Below are positions 1 to 9,066 of a DNA stretch of 64,000 nt, in pieces. Made by a program: the position numbers and the translations under genes. The notes beneath the pieces are model-generated. The model saw nothing but the letters and a program-made list of their open reading frames with translations, was not told where the DNA came from and ran no database searches. This DNA is from Elusimicrobiota bacterium (lineage in GTDB: Bacteria > Elusimicrobiota > Elusimicrobia > FEN-1173 > JAKLIF01): positions 1-64,000 of the forward strand of contig JAKLIF010000002.1 of assembly GCA_022709755.1 (NCBI GenBank), given 5' to 3'. Each line of letters starts with the position of its first letter. The stretch's first letter is position 1.

Positions 1-555
1 AAGGGGGAATCCGTCGAATCATATCTGGGGATGACGCTGTCCCGACAGAATGTCAATCTGATCGACGATACGGTGCGGGCGGTCCGTCGGGTGGCGCCGG
101 CTTTCAATCATCGGGACCTGCATCTGAATGTCTTCCACCATTCCCGCCACTACTACGACAACATCGGCGTCTCCGAAGAATTGTCGACGGAGTCGTTCCC
201 CATGATCGAAAAGGCGATGGGACAACGGGGGGCCCCCCGGTCGGCGGCACAGGTTCTTGAAAGGGCTTACTTGAAGAACATCGCCGGGTATTTGGAGAAG
301 AGGGAATGTCCCTTGTCTTGTCTTTCGTCGAGGGTCTCCTGTTTCATCAGTCCCTCGGGGATGGTCTATCCCTGCTCCATTTGGGACAGGGCCCTTGCGA
401 ACCTGAAGGATGTTGACTATGATTTGAGAACTCTCTGGGATCGCCAATCCACGGAGGACGTCCGCCGGGAGGTGGATCTTAAGAAATGTCCGGGCTGTTG
501 GACGCCGTGTGAGGCCTACCAGACGATATTGGGAAACATCGGGAGTCTCTTGTGA
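1..555 (+). CDS. Radical SAM protein, C-terminal part (5' truncated by window edge)
   Basis: The reading frame is open from base 1, so the gene starts upstream of the window and only about 184 C-terminal residues are visible. The visible part is a SPASM-like cysteine-rich tail. It contains CPLSC, a further Cys at SSRVSC, then SGMVYPC and a closing CPGCWTPC. This spacing is typical of auxiliary iron-sulfur cluster ligands in radical SAM enzymes, and the 'PSGMVYPCSIW' stretch is characteristic of SPASM domains. The N-terminal CxxxCxxC motif is outside the window. The stop overlaps the start of the downstream glycosyltransferase by four bases (GTGA), so the two are probably translated together. 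That suggests a role in a cell-envelope or glycan pathway, but the substrate is unknown. Confidence 0.75.
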   Translation, partial: KGESVESYLGMTLSRQNVNLIDDTVRAVRRVAPAFNHRDLHLNVFHHSRHYYDNIGVSEELSTESFPMIEKAMGQRGAPRSAAQVLERAYLKNIAGYLEKRECPLSCLSSRVSCFISPSGMVYPCSIWDRALANLKDVDYDLRTLWDRQSTEDVRREVDLKKCPGCWTPCEAYQTILGNIGSLL

Positions 556-1250
556 CGGACCTAGAAAAGACGATGATGGACGATGTGACAGTGGTGGTTC
601 CCGCCAAGGATGAGCGGGAAGCCATCGGATCCCTGTTGGATGAATTATTGAGACGGGGCATGGACGTTTTGGTGGTGGACGGGAATTCGACGGACGGCAC
701 GCTGGATGAGGTCAAGAAACGTTCCGTGCGTTGGATACAGGATCGGGGGCTCGGCAAGGGGTCGGCTCTGCGTGAGGCGGCTCGCGAGGTCAAACGGAGA
801 ATCATCGTTTTTATCGATGCGGATGGGTCCCATGACGTGAACGATATCACCCGCTTGCTTCAGCCCCTTCGCGAGGGTCAGGCGGATATGGTGGTCGGGT
901 CACGCATCACGGGCGGGAGCGATGAAGCCTACGGAAACCTGGATTTCTTCCTTCGCACGACGGGTAGCCATCTCATCACGTTGGCCATCAATAAGCGGTG
1001 GGGGGTCACCCTGACCGATAGTCAGAACGGTTTGAGGGCCGTCTCGCGCCAAGCGTTTCTGGACCTTGAGACCACGGAGAACATCACCACCATCGAACAA
1101 GAGATGATCATGAAGGCCCTCCGCAAAAAGATGCGCATCCTGGAAATACCCACCCACGAAAAAAAGAGACAATCCGGACGGTCGAAGATCGTCCTCTCGA
1201 GAGTTTGGTTCCGTTACGTCTGGAGCCTGCTCTCCAACCTGCTCGCGTAA
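552..1250 (+). CDS. Family 2 glycosyltransferase, dolichyl/undecaprenyl-phosphate sugar synthase-like
   Basis: A 232-residue GT-A fold glycosyltransferase. It begins with the nucleotide-sugar strand VVVPAKDE (about residues 14-21), has VVDGNSTDGT (41-50), and carries the metal-binding DADGS motif at 89-93. A GKGSA segment at 69-73 is typical of DPM1-like enzymes that move a sugar from a nucleotide donor to a polyprenyl phosphate. The C-terminus ends in a short hydrophobic, aromatic stretch that could touch the membrane, but there is no long transmembrane extension. The GTG start overlaps the preceding radical SAM stop. The gene is convergent with a GT39-type membrane transferase, which would use exactly the kind of lipid-linked sugar this enzyme makes. 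That link is inferred from position. Confidence 0.85.
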   Translation: MTDLEKTMMDDVTVVVPAKDEREAIGSLLDELLRRGMDVLVVDGNSTDGTLDEVKKRSVRWIQDRGLGKGSALREAAREVKRRIIVFIDADGSHDVNDITRLLQPLREGQADMVVGSRITGGSDEAYGNLDFFLRTTGSHLITLAINKRWGVTLTDSQNGLRAVSRQAFLDLETTENITTIEQEMIMKALRKKMRILEIPTHEKKRQSGRSKIVLSRVWFRYVWSLLSNLLA

Positions 1251-1252
1251 CC

Positions 1253-2929
1253 CTAATATCGGCAATACTTCTCAGCGGGACTGTCTGGAACCGGACGGTC
1301 TTCGAGGGGGGTCCTGTTTTTGAGGATCGCAAAACGGTTTTTCAACGTGTGGATCTCCTGGACCGGTTCCCATCGGTCGGATCGAAGGGGAACGGCGTCG
1401 ATCATGTCTTGGTATGATTGTTTGTCGACCAAGGGGTCGATCCCTTCCTGGAAAACCAGATAGTCGAACCGATTGAAAAACGACTCGTAATCACTCTCCG
1501 TCGCCGTGACGAAGACATCCCAGTTGTGCGGCGAGGGGAGTTTATAAGTTCCCACCCGATCCAAGTGGACCATTCGAAGATAATTGAAGTGGTAGGAGTA
1601 GATGTTCCTGGTCATGAAGAATATCCGCGGAGGGCGGTTCCTCTCGAGGGCCGCGGCACCTGTCGGGATGGTCCGATAGACCCGGTTCCCGAAATCGATC
1701 AGGTCGGATTGGTCGATCGGTCCATAGAGTCCTGTCTCCTCGAATTTTTCCTGAGTGGCTTTGTAACGCAGAAAAAACGGCTTCTCCGCCCGGATGGATA
1801 GTCGGTGCCATGACGGGAGATAGGAGATCGCGAAAAAGCCGATGAGTTGATAGAGGAGAAGTCCTCCGAGGATCCAGCGCCGCGCGTCATGAAAGGAGAG
1901 GAATACGGAGGCATTCAAGAGGGAGGAGATCAGGATAGCCGGATAGATGAAACGTTCCTCCCTGTTGACGAAGAGGGAGTGGACGGCCAACAGGTAGATG
2001 AGAGTGACCGGCAAAAAATATTTCCGTTTTACGAGAGAGAGGGTCATTGCGAGCGCGGTGATCAGGAACGGGATCGGGCCCATTTGGAATAAGAACAGGT
2101 GCCTGAGGTAAAACCAGGGGATCTCCGCGTTGTCGGGGGTTCTCCAGGCCAGAGTGGCGAATTCCTGTATCAGAGTGGAGGGGGTTTTCGACGGGGTGAT
2201 GTACCAGAGCAGCGATAAGATCAGCGCGGGGATCGAGATTTTAGCGAGGGTGAGAAGGAGATTCCGTTTCGGGAGGCCCTGTTTCCGGGCCTGGATCATC
2301 AGATAGAGGAGGAGCGGGAAAAGATAAAGCCCGAAGGTCTGTTTGGATAGGAGGCCCAATCCGACGGCCGTTCCCAGCGCGTAGGTCTCGGGGGAAGAGT
2401 CGAACCGCGGGGTCTGAACCAGGTAGAGGGTGATGGCGATACAGGCCATCATGCTCCAATCGGCCATGAGAATGCGGGACTGGGCGAAGACCGTCGGTGT
2501 GAGGGCCCAGAGGAGGACGGAGGCCATCCCTGTTTCTTCATCCCTCCATCGACGGCCCGCCGCATAGAGGGCGACCATCGTGCTCGTGAAATAGAAGAGG
2601 TTGTTGAAGTAGATCAGGGTCGCCTTGTCGATCTTGATGAAGAGGGCAAAGGCCCCGCTCAGGAAGTAAAGGGGGGGTTTCCAGGTGGATGTGAGGGCGT
2701 GATAAAAGGCAAGTCCCCAATCCTGAGAGAGGGAGATGTGTCTTAGGAGTTGGTGGAGGTTGACGATGGTCCTGAAATTGCACAGGGGGTCTTCGGCCAG
2801 GGTGAACGCGCTCCGGGTGAGGACGAACCAATTGGTCAGCGCGTAGAGCAGCCAGACGCACGATAATACGAGAAAAACGCCGTATCGATTCGGATGTCGG
2901 GGGAGGTCGGGTCTGAAATGTCTTTTCAT
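1253..2929 (-). CDS. Multi-spanning GT39/ArnT-like glycosyltransferase
   Basis: A 558-residue integral membrane protein with about ten or more hydrophobic segments and a soluble C-terminal region of roughly 150 residues. The family (PMT/ArnT/GT39-like, C-type glycosyltransferases) takes a sugar from a polyprenyl-phosphate donor and attaches it to a lipid or protein outside the cytoplasmic membrane. The first outside loop holds acidic residues (TLAEDP) where the family has its catalytic Asp/Glu. I chose the ATG at 2929 (protein starts MKRHFRPD). The longer open frame to 3034 runs into the upstream aminotransferase gene, while 2929 begins 7 bp after that gene's stop. It probably forms an operon with the DegT aminotransferase. 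The acceptor is unknown. Confidence 0.78.
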   Translation of the reverse strand: MKRHFRPDLPRHPNRYGVFLVLSCVWLLYALTNWFVLTRSAFTLAEDPLCNFRTIVNLHQLLRHISLSQDWGLAFYHALTSTWKPPLYFLSGAFALFIKIDKATLIYFNNLFYFTSTMVALYAAGRRWRDEETGMASVLLWALTPTVFAQSRILMADWSMMACIAITLYLVQTPRFDSSPETYALGTAVGLGLLSKQTFGLYLFPLLLYLMIQARKQGLPKRNLLLTLAKISIPALILSLLWYITPSKTPSTLIQEFATLAWRTPDNAEIPWFYLRHLFLFQMGPIPFLITALAMTLSLVKRKYFLPVTLIYLLAVHSLFVNREERFIYPAILISSLLNASVFLSFHDARRWILGGLLLYQLIGFFAISYLPSWHRLSIRAEKPFFLRYKATQEKFEETGLYGPIDQSDLIDFGNRVYRTIPTGAAALERNRPPRIFFMTRNIYSYHFNYLRMVHLDRVGTYKLPSPHNWDVFVTATESDYESFFNRFDYLVFQEGIDPLVDKQSYQDMIDAVPLRSDRWEPVQEIHTLKNRFAILKNRTPLEDRPVPDSPAEKYCRY

Positions 2930-2936
2930 GCGAGAG

Positions 2937-4184
2937 TTAGAACGGTTTGAGAAGGCAGGCGGATAATCGTTCTCCGAGGCGCCGGATCTGATCGGTCGAA
3001 TATTTGTTGTGGTTGGGCAGGAAAAAAACCTCATCGCACAATCCCTGGGTCGCGGGAAACAGGGAGGGGTTTTCTCCGGTGGCCGAGGCGCAATGGACGA
3101 AATACCCCCGGCGCGTATCGATCCCGTTTCGAAGGAGATGTTTCTGCAGGACGGTTCTTTTCGCCGAGCGGACCGCGAGGTTCAAATAGACGGGGGAGTG
3201 GGTGACGGCATAATCCGTTTTGAGGGGCCGGATGAAGGAGAACGGCTGAAGGGTTCTTAGGAGGAAAAGGCTGTTCTCCCGTCGCCTCGCGACAAGGTCG
3301 TCTACCTTGGGGACCTGCCGGATCCCCATCAGGGATTGAAAAGGGGTGAACGATCGATGGAGAGAACCGATCTGCACGGGACTCGACGGTTCCGTCATGA
3401 TGCCTTCCTTGACCTCGGGACAATAACGGTCCAAGAGGAGCCACGGGTAATAGGTGAACAGATCAAAGAGGAGGGGGGTGGTCAAAAGGTCGGCGACCGT
3501 GCCCAAACAGATTTTTTTAATCAGTGGGACAGCGGGGGGGCGCGGATAGTCCCGCACCGCTTCTGTCGCAAAACGGTGCAGGTCCGGGTTGTTCGTCGCC
3601 AGGAGTCCGCCGGAATAGGTGGAGATGGTCTTGGTCAGGCTCAGACTGAAGAAGGAGGCAAGACCCCAGCTGCCGCACTTTTTACCGGCGTAATCACCTC
3701 CCAGGGCGTGGGCGCAATCTTCGATCAGCTCGAGCCGGTGAGAGCGGCAGATCGCCTGGAGCTCATCCATGGGGCACGGCCAACCGTGGCTGTGAGTGGC
3801 GATCAGGGCCACGGTGTTCGGGGTGATGCATTTTTCGATGAGGGCCGGATCGATGTTGCCCGTCGCCGGATCGGCATCGACGCAACGGGGTTCGAATCCG
3901 GCGGCGCGGATGATGTGGGGGATGGCGAAGAAATTATAGGCGGAGAGGAGGATCTCCGGTTTTGCGGGAAGGGCGCGTGATTGCCGGATATAGGAGAGGA
4001 TGAGATAGAGTCCCAACCGGGCCGACGCCAGGGCCGTCGCGTGGGATACGCCGAGATAGCGGGCGGCCGTTTCCTCAAAGACCGGTCTCGGATCGGATTT
4101 TCTGAAAAGGTCGATCAGGAGACCCCTCCATTCCGTTCCCGTGAGATAGAGATTGACGCAATCGCTGACGAATCTGTCGATCAT
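2937..4184 (-). CDS. DegT/DnrJ/EryC1/StrS family PLP-dependent sugar aminotransferase
   Basis: A 415-residue fold-type I aminotransferase. Visible family marks are the HSHGWPCPMD segment, the IEDCAHALG motif at about 154-162 (Asp holding the PLP ring nitrogen), and SLTKTIS with the putative PLP-binding Lys at about 185, followed by SGGLL. These enzymes usually aminate a 3- or 4-keto nucleotide sugar for lipopolysaccharide, glycoprotein or antibiotic sugars. The insert after residue 225 is longer and more hydrophobic than in small family members. The ATG at 4184 follows an AAAGGAAA ribosome site. It is the first gene of the minus-strand pair with the GT39-like transferase, so an envelope amino-sugar role is likely. 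Confidence 0.85.
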   Translation of the reverse strand: MIDRFVSDCVNLYLTGTEWRGLLIDLFRKSDPRPVFEETAARYLGVSHATALASARLGLYLILSYIRQSRALPAKPEILLSAYNFFAIPHIIRAAGFEPRCVDADPATGNIDPALIEKCITPNTVALIATHSHGWPCPMDELQAICRSHRLELIEDCAHALGGDYAGKKCGSWGLASFFSLSLTKTISTYSGGLLATNNPDLHRFATEAVRDYPRPPAVPLIKKICLGTVADLLTTPLLFDLFTYYPWLLLDRYCPEVKEGIMTEPSSPVQIGSLHRSFTPFQSLMGIRQVPKVDDLVARRRENSLFLLRTLQPFSFIRPLKTDYAVTHSPVYLNLAVRSAKRTVLQKHLLRNGIDTRRGYFVHCASATGENPSLFPATQGLCDEVFFLPNHNKYSTDQIRRLGERLSACLLKPF

Positions 4185-4405
4185 GGTTTCCTTTGGGTCA
4201 ACCCGGGGGCGAACACGATCATGGACGGAAGGGCTCTTCCCGTGGCTGCAAAAGATATGTGATATAATGATTCGGTTTCAATCAAAGGTTTATTGTATAT
4301 GATTTCGGGTCCGGAGAGATAGAACCGGGACCTGATTTTCAGGAGTAGGGTCTTCCGTATGTCAAAATGCACAAAAGAGAGTTCCGTGTTCAGGGGGGAG
4401 AGGCC
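4185..4405. other. Divergent intergenic region
   Basis: This 221-bp gap separates the minus-strand DegT gene from the plus-strand epimerase gene and must hold both promoters. A perfect TATAAT lies at 4263-4268 on the plus strand, but no convincing -35 hexamer stands 16-18 bp upstream. The stretch is markedly A+T richer than its surroundings. I see no RNA gene or riboswitch in it. Confidence 0.3.
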
Positions 4406-5485
4406 ATGAAGGTCTTGGTGACGGGGTATCCCGGCTGGGTCGGCCGCCGTCTGGTTGAAATTTTGAATGGAACTGAGACGGATTTCAAGTCCGAACGGGG
4501 GATGTATGGGGAGACTCAGATCCGCTGTTTGGTCCAACCGACGGTGCCGCTGGATCCGCCGTCCGCCGGGCGCTCCAGTCCCTCCATCATTCGGGGGGAT
4601 TTGACGGACCCCGCCGCGCTCGACCGTTTTTTTGAGGATTCCGAGGGGGCTCTTGTGTTCCATCTGGCCGCGGTCATCCATGCACGGCGTTTTGTCAGCG
4701 AATTTCATGAGGCCAATGTGCGGGGGACCCGGAACCTTTTGGAGGCTGCTTCCCGTCACAAGGTCCGGAAGGTCGTCGCCGTGTCTTCCAGCGTCCCCTT
4801 GGGAGTCAATCGCACGCGGGATGGGGTCTTCACGGAAGAGGCCCCCTATCACCCTTATCTGGAATACGGTCGTTCCAAAATGTTGATGGAGGAACTCGTC
4901 AACGAGGCTTTTCGGAAAGGGCGAATGGAAACGGTCATCGTGCGGCCCTGTCGTGTCTACGGGCCCCGCCCCCCGGACCGGTTCATCCGTTTCTTGACGC
5001 TGATCCAAAAAGGGATGGTCCCGGTGGTGGGGGACGGTCAGAACCGTCAATCCATGTGTTATGTGGACCATCTCTGCCAAGGCCTTCTGCGGGCGGGGGC
5101 CGTGGCCCGCTCATCGGGGAGGACTTATTGGATCGCCGATGAACGGCCTTATACCATGATGGAGACGATCGAAACGGTGCGGCGCGTCTTTCGGGAAGAT
5201 TTCGGATGTCGGGTTCCGGACCGATGTCTCCGTCTGCCCGGACTGACGAGCCGGTTGGCCTATGGGGCGGATTGGCTGCTCCAGCGGGCGGGTCTCTATG
5301 TCTCGGCCGTGCACATGGTGTCGGAGATGGATAAGACGATCGCCTGTTCCATCCAGCGGGCCCGGGAGGAACTCGGTTATGACCCCAGGGTGTCCTTGGA
5401 TGAAGGGATCCGGAGGTCGATCCGATGGGGGGTTGAAAACGGATCCATCGATTGTCCTCCCCCGGGGATCGGGATAAAATCGTGA
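4406..5485 (+). CDS. NAD-dependent epimerase/dehydratase (extended SDR)
   Basis: A 359-residue extended short-chain dehydrogenase. The Rossmann motif GYPGWVG sits at residues 7-13, the catalytic serine region is SSS at about 127-129, and the YxxxK pair is Tyr154/Lys158. The family acts on nucleotide sugars or sterol-like substrates, and the exact substrate cannot be read from sequence. I prefer the ATG at 4406, preceded by the strong ribosome site GGGGGGAGAGG, over an in-frame ATG 39 bp upstream. The stop overlaps the GTG start of the flavoprotein gene that follows, so the two are translationally coupled. The coupling of an epimerase to a redox flavoprotein is unusual and its meaning is not clear. 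Confidence 0.82.
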   Translation: MKVLVTGYPGWVGRRLVEILNGTETDFKSERGMYGETQIRCLVQPTVPLDPPSAGRSSPSIIRGDLTDPAALDRFFEDSEGALVFHLAAVIHARRFVSEFHEANVRGTRNLLEAASRHKVRKVVAVSSSVPLGVNRTRDGVFTEEAPYHPYLEYGRSKMLMEELVNEAFRKGRMETVIVRPCRVYGPRPPDRFIRFLTLIQKGMVPVVGDGQNRQSMCYVDHLCQGLLRAGAVARSSGRTYWIADERPYTMMETIETVRRVFREDFGCRVPDRCLRLPGLTSRLAYGADWLLQRAGLYVSAVHMVSEMDKTIACSIQRAREELGYDPRVSLDEGIRRSIRWGVENGSIDCPPPGIGIKS

Positions 5486-6483
5486 CCCCGGACATCTATG
5501 ATGTGACGATCATCGGCGGCGGACCCACGGGACTTTTCGCCGCCTACTATTCGGGCGCCCGACGGCTGAGGACGAAAGTGCTCGACAGTCTCAACCAACT
5601 CGGCGGACAGATCTCGGCGTTCTATCCTGAAAAATACATCTATGACGTGGCTGGTTTCCCGAAGATACTGGGGAAAGACCTCGTGGCCGGTTTGAAGGAG
5701 CAGGCCGAGCAGTATCATCCATGCATCTGCCTGGGAGAGAAGGTTTTGGAGATCCGCTCTTTGGGAGCCGAGGGGATACGGATCGTGACCGACCGCGGGG
5801 AACATTGGTCGAAGATCGTGATTATGACCGTCGGGTTCGGGATGTTCACCCCCAAAAAAGTCGCCATCCCGGGGGCGGAACGTTTTGAAGGGAAGGGACT
5901 GTCCTATTTCGTGAGGACCCCGGAGACGTATCATCAGGAACGCGTGTTGATCGTCGGGGGCGGAAATTCCGCCGTGGACTGGGCCTTGAACCTCTCGACG
6001 ATCGGCCGGTCGGTGACCTTGATCCATCGCCGGGCCGAATTCCGGGCGTTCGAAGATTCCGTCCAAAAACTCTTTTCATCGTCCGTGAAGATCAAGGTTT
6101 TCTATGAGTTGAAGGAGATCCTCGGGGAGGACCGTGTCACCGGAGCGATCGTTGTGAACAACAAGACGGGCCAGGAGGAGCGGCTGGACGTGGAGTCCAT
6201 CCTGTGCTTCTTGGGTTTCGAGGCGGATTGGGGTCCGTTGAAACGATGGAACCTGGAGTTGGACGGACGATCCGTGAAGGTCAATTCGAAGATGGAAACC
6301 AATATCCCCGGGATTTATGCGGCGGGCGATCTGGTGAGTTATCCCGGGAAGGTGCGATTGATCTCGACGGCATTCGGCGAGGCGGCCACGGCGGTGAATA
6401 ACGCGGTCGCCCATATCAATCCTCAATCGGCGCTCTTTCCGGGTCATTCGAGCGAGAAGAAGAAAGAACAGGAGATCCGATAA
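5482..6483 (+). CDS. Ferredoxin/flavodoxin-NADP+ reductase, thioredoxin-reductase-like type
   Basis: A 333-residue two-dinucleotide-domain flavoprotein. The FAD-binding motif GGGPTG is at 12-17, the NADPH-binding motif GGGNSA at 159-164, and an AAGD motif lies near the C-terminus. There is no CxxC redox pair, which separates it from true thioredoxin reductase (trxB is encoded at 19.6 kb). This is the pattern of type 2 ferredoxin-NADP reductases of the YumC family, which pass electrons between NADPH and ferredoxin or flavodoxin in the cytoplasm. I place the start at the GTG at 5482, which overlaps the upstream stop (GTGA). An in-frame TTG 30 bp earlier is possible. It is directly followed by the amidase gene with no spacer. 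Confidence 0.83.
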   Translation: MTPDIYDVTIIGGGPTGLFAAYYSGARRLRTKVLDSLNQLGGQISAFYPEKYIYDVAGFPKILGKDLVAGLKEQAEQYHPCICLGEKVLEIRSLGAEGIRIVTDRGEHWSKIVIMTVGFGMFTPKKVAIPGAERFEGKGLSYFVRTPETYHQERVLIVGGGNSAVDWALNLSTIGRSVTLIHRRAEFRAFEDSVQKLFSSSVKIKVFYELKEILGEDRVTGAIVVNNKTGQEERLDVESILCFLGFEADWGPLKRWNLELDGRSVKVNSKMETNIPGIYAAGDLVSYPGKVRLISTAFGEAATAVNNAVAHINPQSALFPGHSSEKKKEQEIR

Positions 6484-8394
6484 ATGGACAAATACAGACG
6501 GACGTTCCCCGTCCTTGCCGTCACGTCGCTGCTTGGATTTTCACTGTCGGGACTCCTGCTCTCGGAGGAGTCTCCCGGAGCCGGCGGGGACCCCGCCGCC
6601 CCTGTTTCCATCTCGACGGTTTCTCTGACCATGGTTCATCCGTCGGAGGGGGCTTCCCTTCCCGCGCTGGACGCTTCTTTTGTGTTCGGTGCGGCGGATC
6701 CGACGAAACTCCTGAAGGTGAATGGACAGACCGTGCCGATCCATTCCGGCGGGGGATATATCGCCATGATCCCCCTCCATCCCGGAGATATGGCGATCCG
6801 AGCGGAACTTTTTGATCCGATCGGGGACACCCGGTCGGCGGTCGTCGAGTATTCGCCGTCGCCCGGTCAATCCCTCGTCAGAAAAATCTCAGTCGGTGCC
6901 CCCTCGTCCCCGCCTCCTGTCTCTCCGTTCACGTTCGAAGACGTGGTTTCACCGGGCAAGGACATGATTCTGATGCCCGGGGATGTGTTCGCCGTTTCCG
7001 CCCGGGGCAGTCCGGGGGTGTCGGGGTATTTTCATGTGGAAGGGATCCGGGGCCGTTACCCGTTGGTCGAAGTGTCAACGGTGACGGCGGCGTCGCGCGG
7101 ATCCTATCGCGGATGTTACGTGGTACAGGCCGACGACATCATCGAAGATGCCGTGGTGAAGGTCAGTCTCCTCCATCCGGATGAAGGACGGAAGACGAGG
7201 GAAGCCCGTGGGCGGTTGACCGTTTGGAATCCGAGGACCGTGCGTGTGCTTGAAACGGTCGCCGAGGAGGTCGTGGTCCATGCCGGTCCGGCCCCGTCGC
7301 CGGACAACCGCGGCGGATATCTCCTTTTCCTGCCCAAGAACATCCGTCTTCAGGCGGTCGGAAAGATCGGAGATGAATGGAAAGTCCTGCTGACGGACAC
7401 CCGTTGCGGCTGGGTCCATGAAAAGGACGTCCAATTGTTGCCGAAGGGGATCCCGCCCCCCAAGGCGTCTTTGGAGACGGTCCGCGTTGTGCCCCAATCG
7501 GACAGTGTTCTGGTTCGGGTCGGCGTCACGCAGAAGATTCCGTTCGAGGTTGTGGAAACCCCGGACATGAGCGAGATCTATGTGGATTTCATGGGGGGAC
7601 GTTCGAACACGGATTGGATGCACTATAGTTCCACCCGATCCATCGTGCGGTCTGTCCGGTGGAATCAACCGGCTTCGGATGTCTATCGGTTGACGGTCGC
7701 CCTGGAGCCCGGTTTGTGTTGGGGATATGATGCACGGTATGAAGGAGGAGTCTTCGTGTTGGAACTCCGGATGCCGCCACCGCTGGAGTCTTTCTCCTCC
7801 TCGCCGTTGGAGGGTTTGACCGTGGCCGTGGATGCGGGGCATTCCGCCGACACGGGAGCCGTCGGGCCGACGGGATATGCCGAGAAGGACGCCAATCTGG
7901 CCATCGCCAAGGCGCTTGAAAGTCAACTCAAGCAGGAAAAAGCGCGCGTGATCATGATCCGGGACGGAGACCAGAACATCGTCCACCGCGACCGTCCACG
8001 CCTGGCTTGGCAGGCCCGCGCCGATGTCCTCATCAGCGTCCATAACAACGGATTGCCCGACGGGGCCGACCCGTTCCAGCGGAACGGGTATGGGGTCTAT
8101 TATTATCATCCGCATAGTTTGGCGTTGGCCCAAGCCATCCACCAATCCTATGGGGAGATCCTGAAGTTGAACGATGACGGGCTTCATTACGGCAATCTGG
8201 CCTTGGCCCGAACGATGCAGATGCCCGCCGTGCTGACGGAATCCGCCTACATGATCATGCCGACGGAAGAAAGTCTACTGAGGACGGAGGCGTTTCAGAA
8301 GGACTGCGCGAGGTCTATTTTGAAGGGGTTGAAGAAATTCATGCGGAAGGTCCGCGGCCGGCAGGCGGAATGGGAGTCTTCCCGGGCGGACTGA
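6484..8394 (+). CDS. Periplasmic N-acetylmuramoyl-L-alanine amidase (Amidase_3) with long N-terminal region
   Basis: A 636-residue exported protein. A basic start and a hydrophobic segment (about 8-26) look like a signal peptide or anchor. The C-terminal 193 residues are a zinc amidase of the AmiC/CwlM type. The metal-site residues appear as VDAGH (His453), YAEKD (Glu467) and SVHNN (His520), with the catalytic Glu at LTES (Glu586). The enzyme should cut the bond between MurNAc and the peptide stem. The preceding 420 residues contain Ig-like beta-rich stretches, an SH3-like segment (about 265-325) and an AMIN-like beta region (about 335-430), which probably position it on the wall. The ATG starts immediately after the upstream TAA, so it belongs to the same transcript as the flavoprotein. 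Confidence 0.83.
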   Translation: MDKYRRTFPVLAVTSLLGFSLSGLLLSEESPGAGGDPAAPVSISTVSLTMVHPSEGASLPALDASFVFGAADPTKLLKVNGQTVPIHSGGGYIAMIPLHPGDMAIRAELFDPIGDTRSAVVEYSPSPGQSLVRKISVGAPSSPPPVSPFTFEDVVSPGKDMILMPGDVFAVSARGSPGVSGYFHVEGIRGRYPLVEVSTVTAASRGSYRGCYVVQADDIIEDAVVKVSLLHPDEGRKTREARGRLTVWNPRTVRVLETVAEEVVVHAGPAPSPDNRGGYLLFLPKNIRLQAVGKIGDEWKVLLTDTRCGWVHEKDVQLLPKGIPPPKASLETVRVVPQSDSVLVRVGVTQKIPFEVVETPDMSEIYVDFMGGRSNTDWMHYSSTRSIVRSVRWNQPASDVYRLTVALEPGLCWGYDARYEGGVFVLELRMPPPLESFSSSPLEGLTVAVDAGHSADTGAVGPTGYAEKDANLAIAKALESQLKQEKARVIMIRDGDQNIVHRDRPRLAWQARADVLISVHNNGLPDGADPFQRNGYGVYYYHPHSLALAQAIHQSYGEILKLNDDGLHYGNLALARTMQMPAVLTESAYMIMPTEESLLRTEAFQKDCARSILKGLKKFMRKVRGRQAEWESSRAD

Positions 8395-8400
8395 GCCGTC

Positions 8401-9048
8401 TCAGTATTTCCGAAGGATGTCCTGAAACCGTTTGGCTTGAAGCGTGATCTCCTGCCAACGGCCCTCTGTGAGATGGCTTTCCGAAAGAAGACCCTCCCCC
8501 AATCCAACCGCTGTGGCGCCCGCCAAAAAATAGTTTTTGATGTTGCCCAGAGTCACGTCTCCCGACGGCATGAGGGGGATCTCCGGAAAAAAGGAACGGA
8601 GCATCTTGATATAGTCGGGTCCTCCGAGAGGTCCTGACGGGACGACCTTGATGAGGTCGGCTCCCTCGGTCCATCCCGCGACGATCTCCGTCGGCGTGAG
8701 TCCCCCGACGCTGATCATCGTCTTGTGTCGATGGGCCAAACGGATGAGGGCCGGATCCATGTGGAGGGTCCCGAGGAAATGAGCCCCCGCCTTCAGGGCG
8801 TCGGCCGCCGCCCGTTGCGAATAGAGCGCCCCCACTCCGATCATGAATCCCGGTCGTCTGGAATATTCTTTGACGATATCCAAAACCCCGAGGACGGTGG
8901 CGTCTATTTCGACGAGTTTGAACCCTCCCTTGATGAGCGCCTCGATCGCCCCTCGCGCGGTCTGGGAGCTGACATGTCGGATGACGGCGAAATACTTCTG
9001 CTGTTTCGTCCACGCAACGGCGTTCTCGCGGGGCCACGGTTGTTTCAT
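8401..9048 (-). CDS. KDPG/KHG aldolase family protein
   Basis: A 215-residue class I aldolase-type TIM barrel. The Schiff-base lysine motif appears as LIKVVPSGPLGG near residue 135, and GGLTPTEI and SGDV match the phosphate-binding loops. The early active-site Glu is present (LVEIDATV), but the Arg that follows it in Escherichia coli Eda is replaced, so the substrate may not be KDPG itself. The ATG at 9048 follows a clear AAGGAAGGAA ribosome site. It is the last gene of the sucC-to-aldolase run, 18 bp behind the CcdA-like gene, and ends six bases from the convergent amidase gene. No 6-phosphogluconate dehydratase is encoded nearby, so an Entner-Doudoroff role is not shown. Confidence 0.72.
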   Translation of the reverse strand: MKQPWPRENAVAWTKQQKYFAVIRHVSSQTARGAIEALIKGGFKLVEIDATVLGVLDIVKEYSRRPGFMIGVGALYSQRAAADALKAGAHFLGTLHMDPALIRLAHRHKTMISVGGLTPTEIVAGWTEGADLIKVVPSGPLGGPDYIKMLRSFFPEIPLMPSGDVTLGNIKNYFLAGATAVGLGEGLLSESHLTEGRWQEITLQAKRFQDILRKY

Positions 9049-9066
9049 GTGTTTCCTTCCTTTGAA

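Noticed and set aside
4181-5080. Minus-strand open frame of 299 codons opposite the epimerase gene
   Set aside because: The plus-strand epimerase has Rossmann and YxxxK motifs, and the opposite frame has none.
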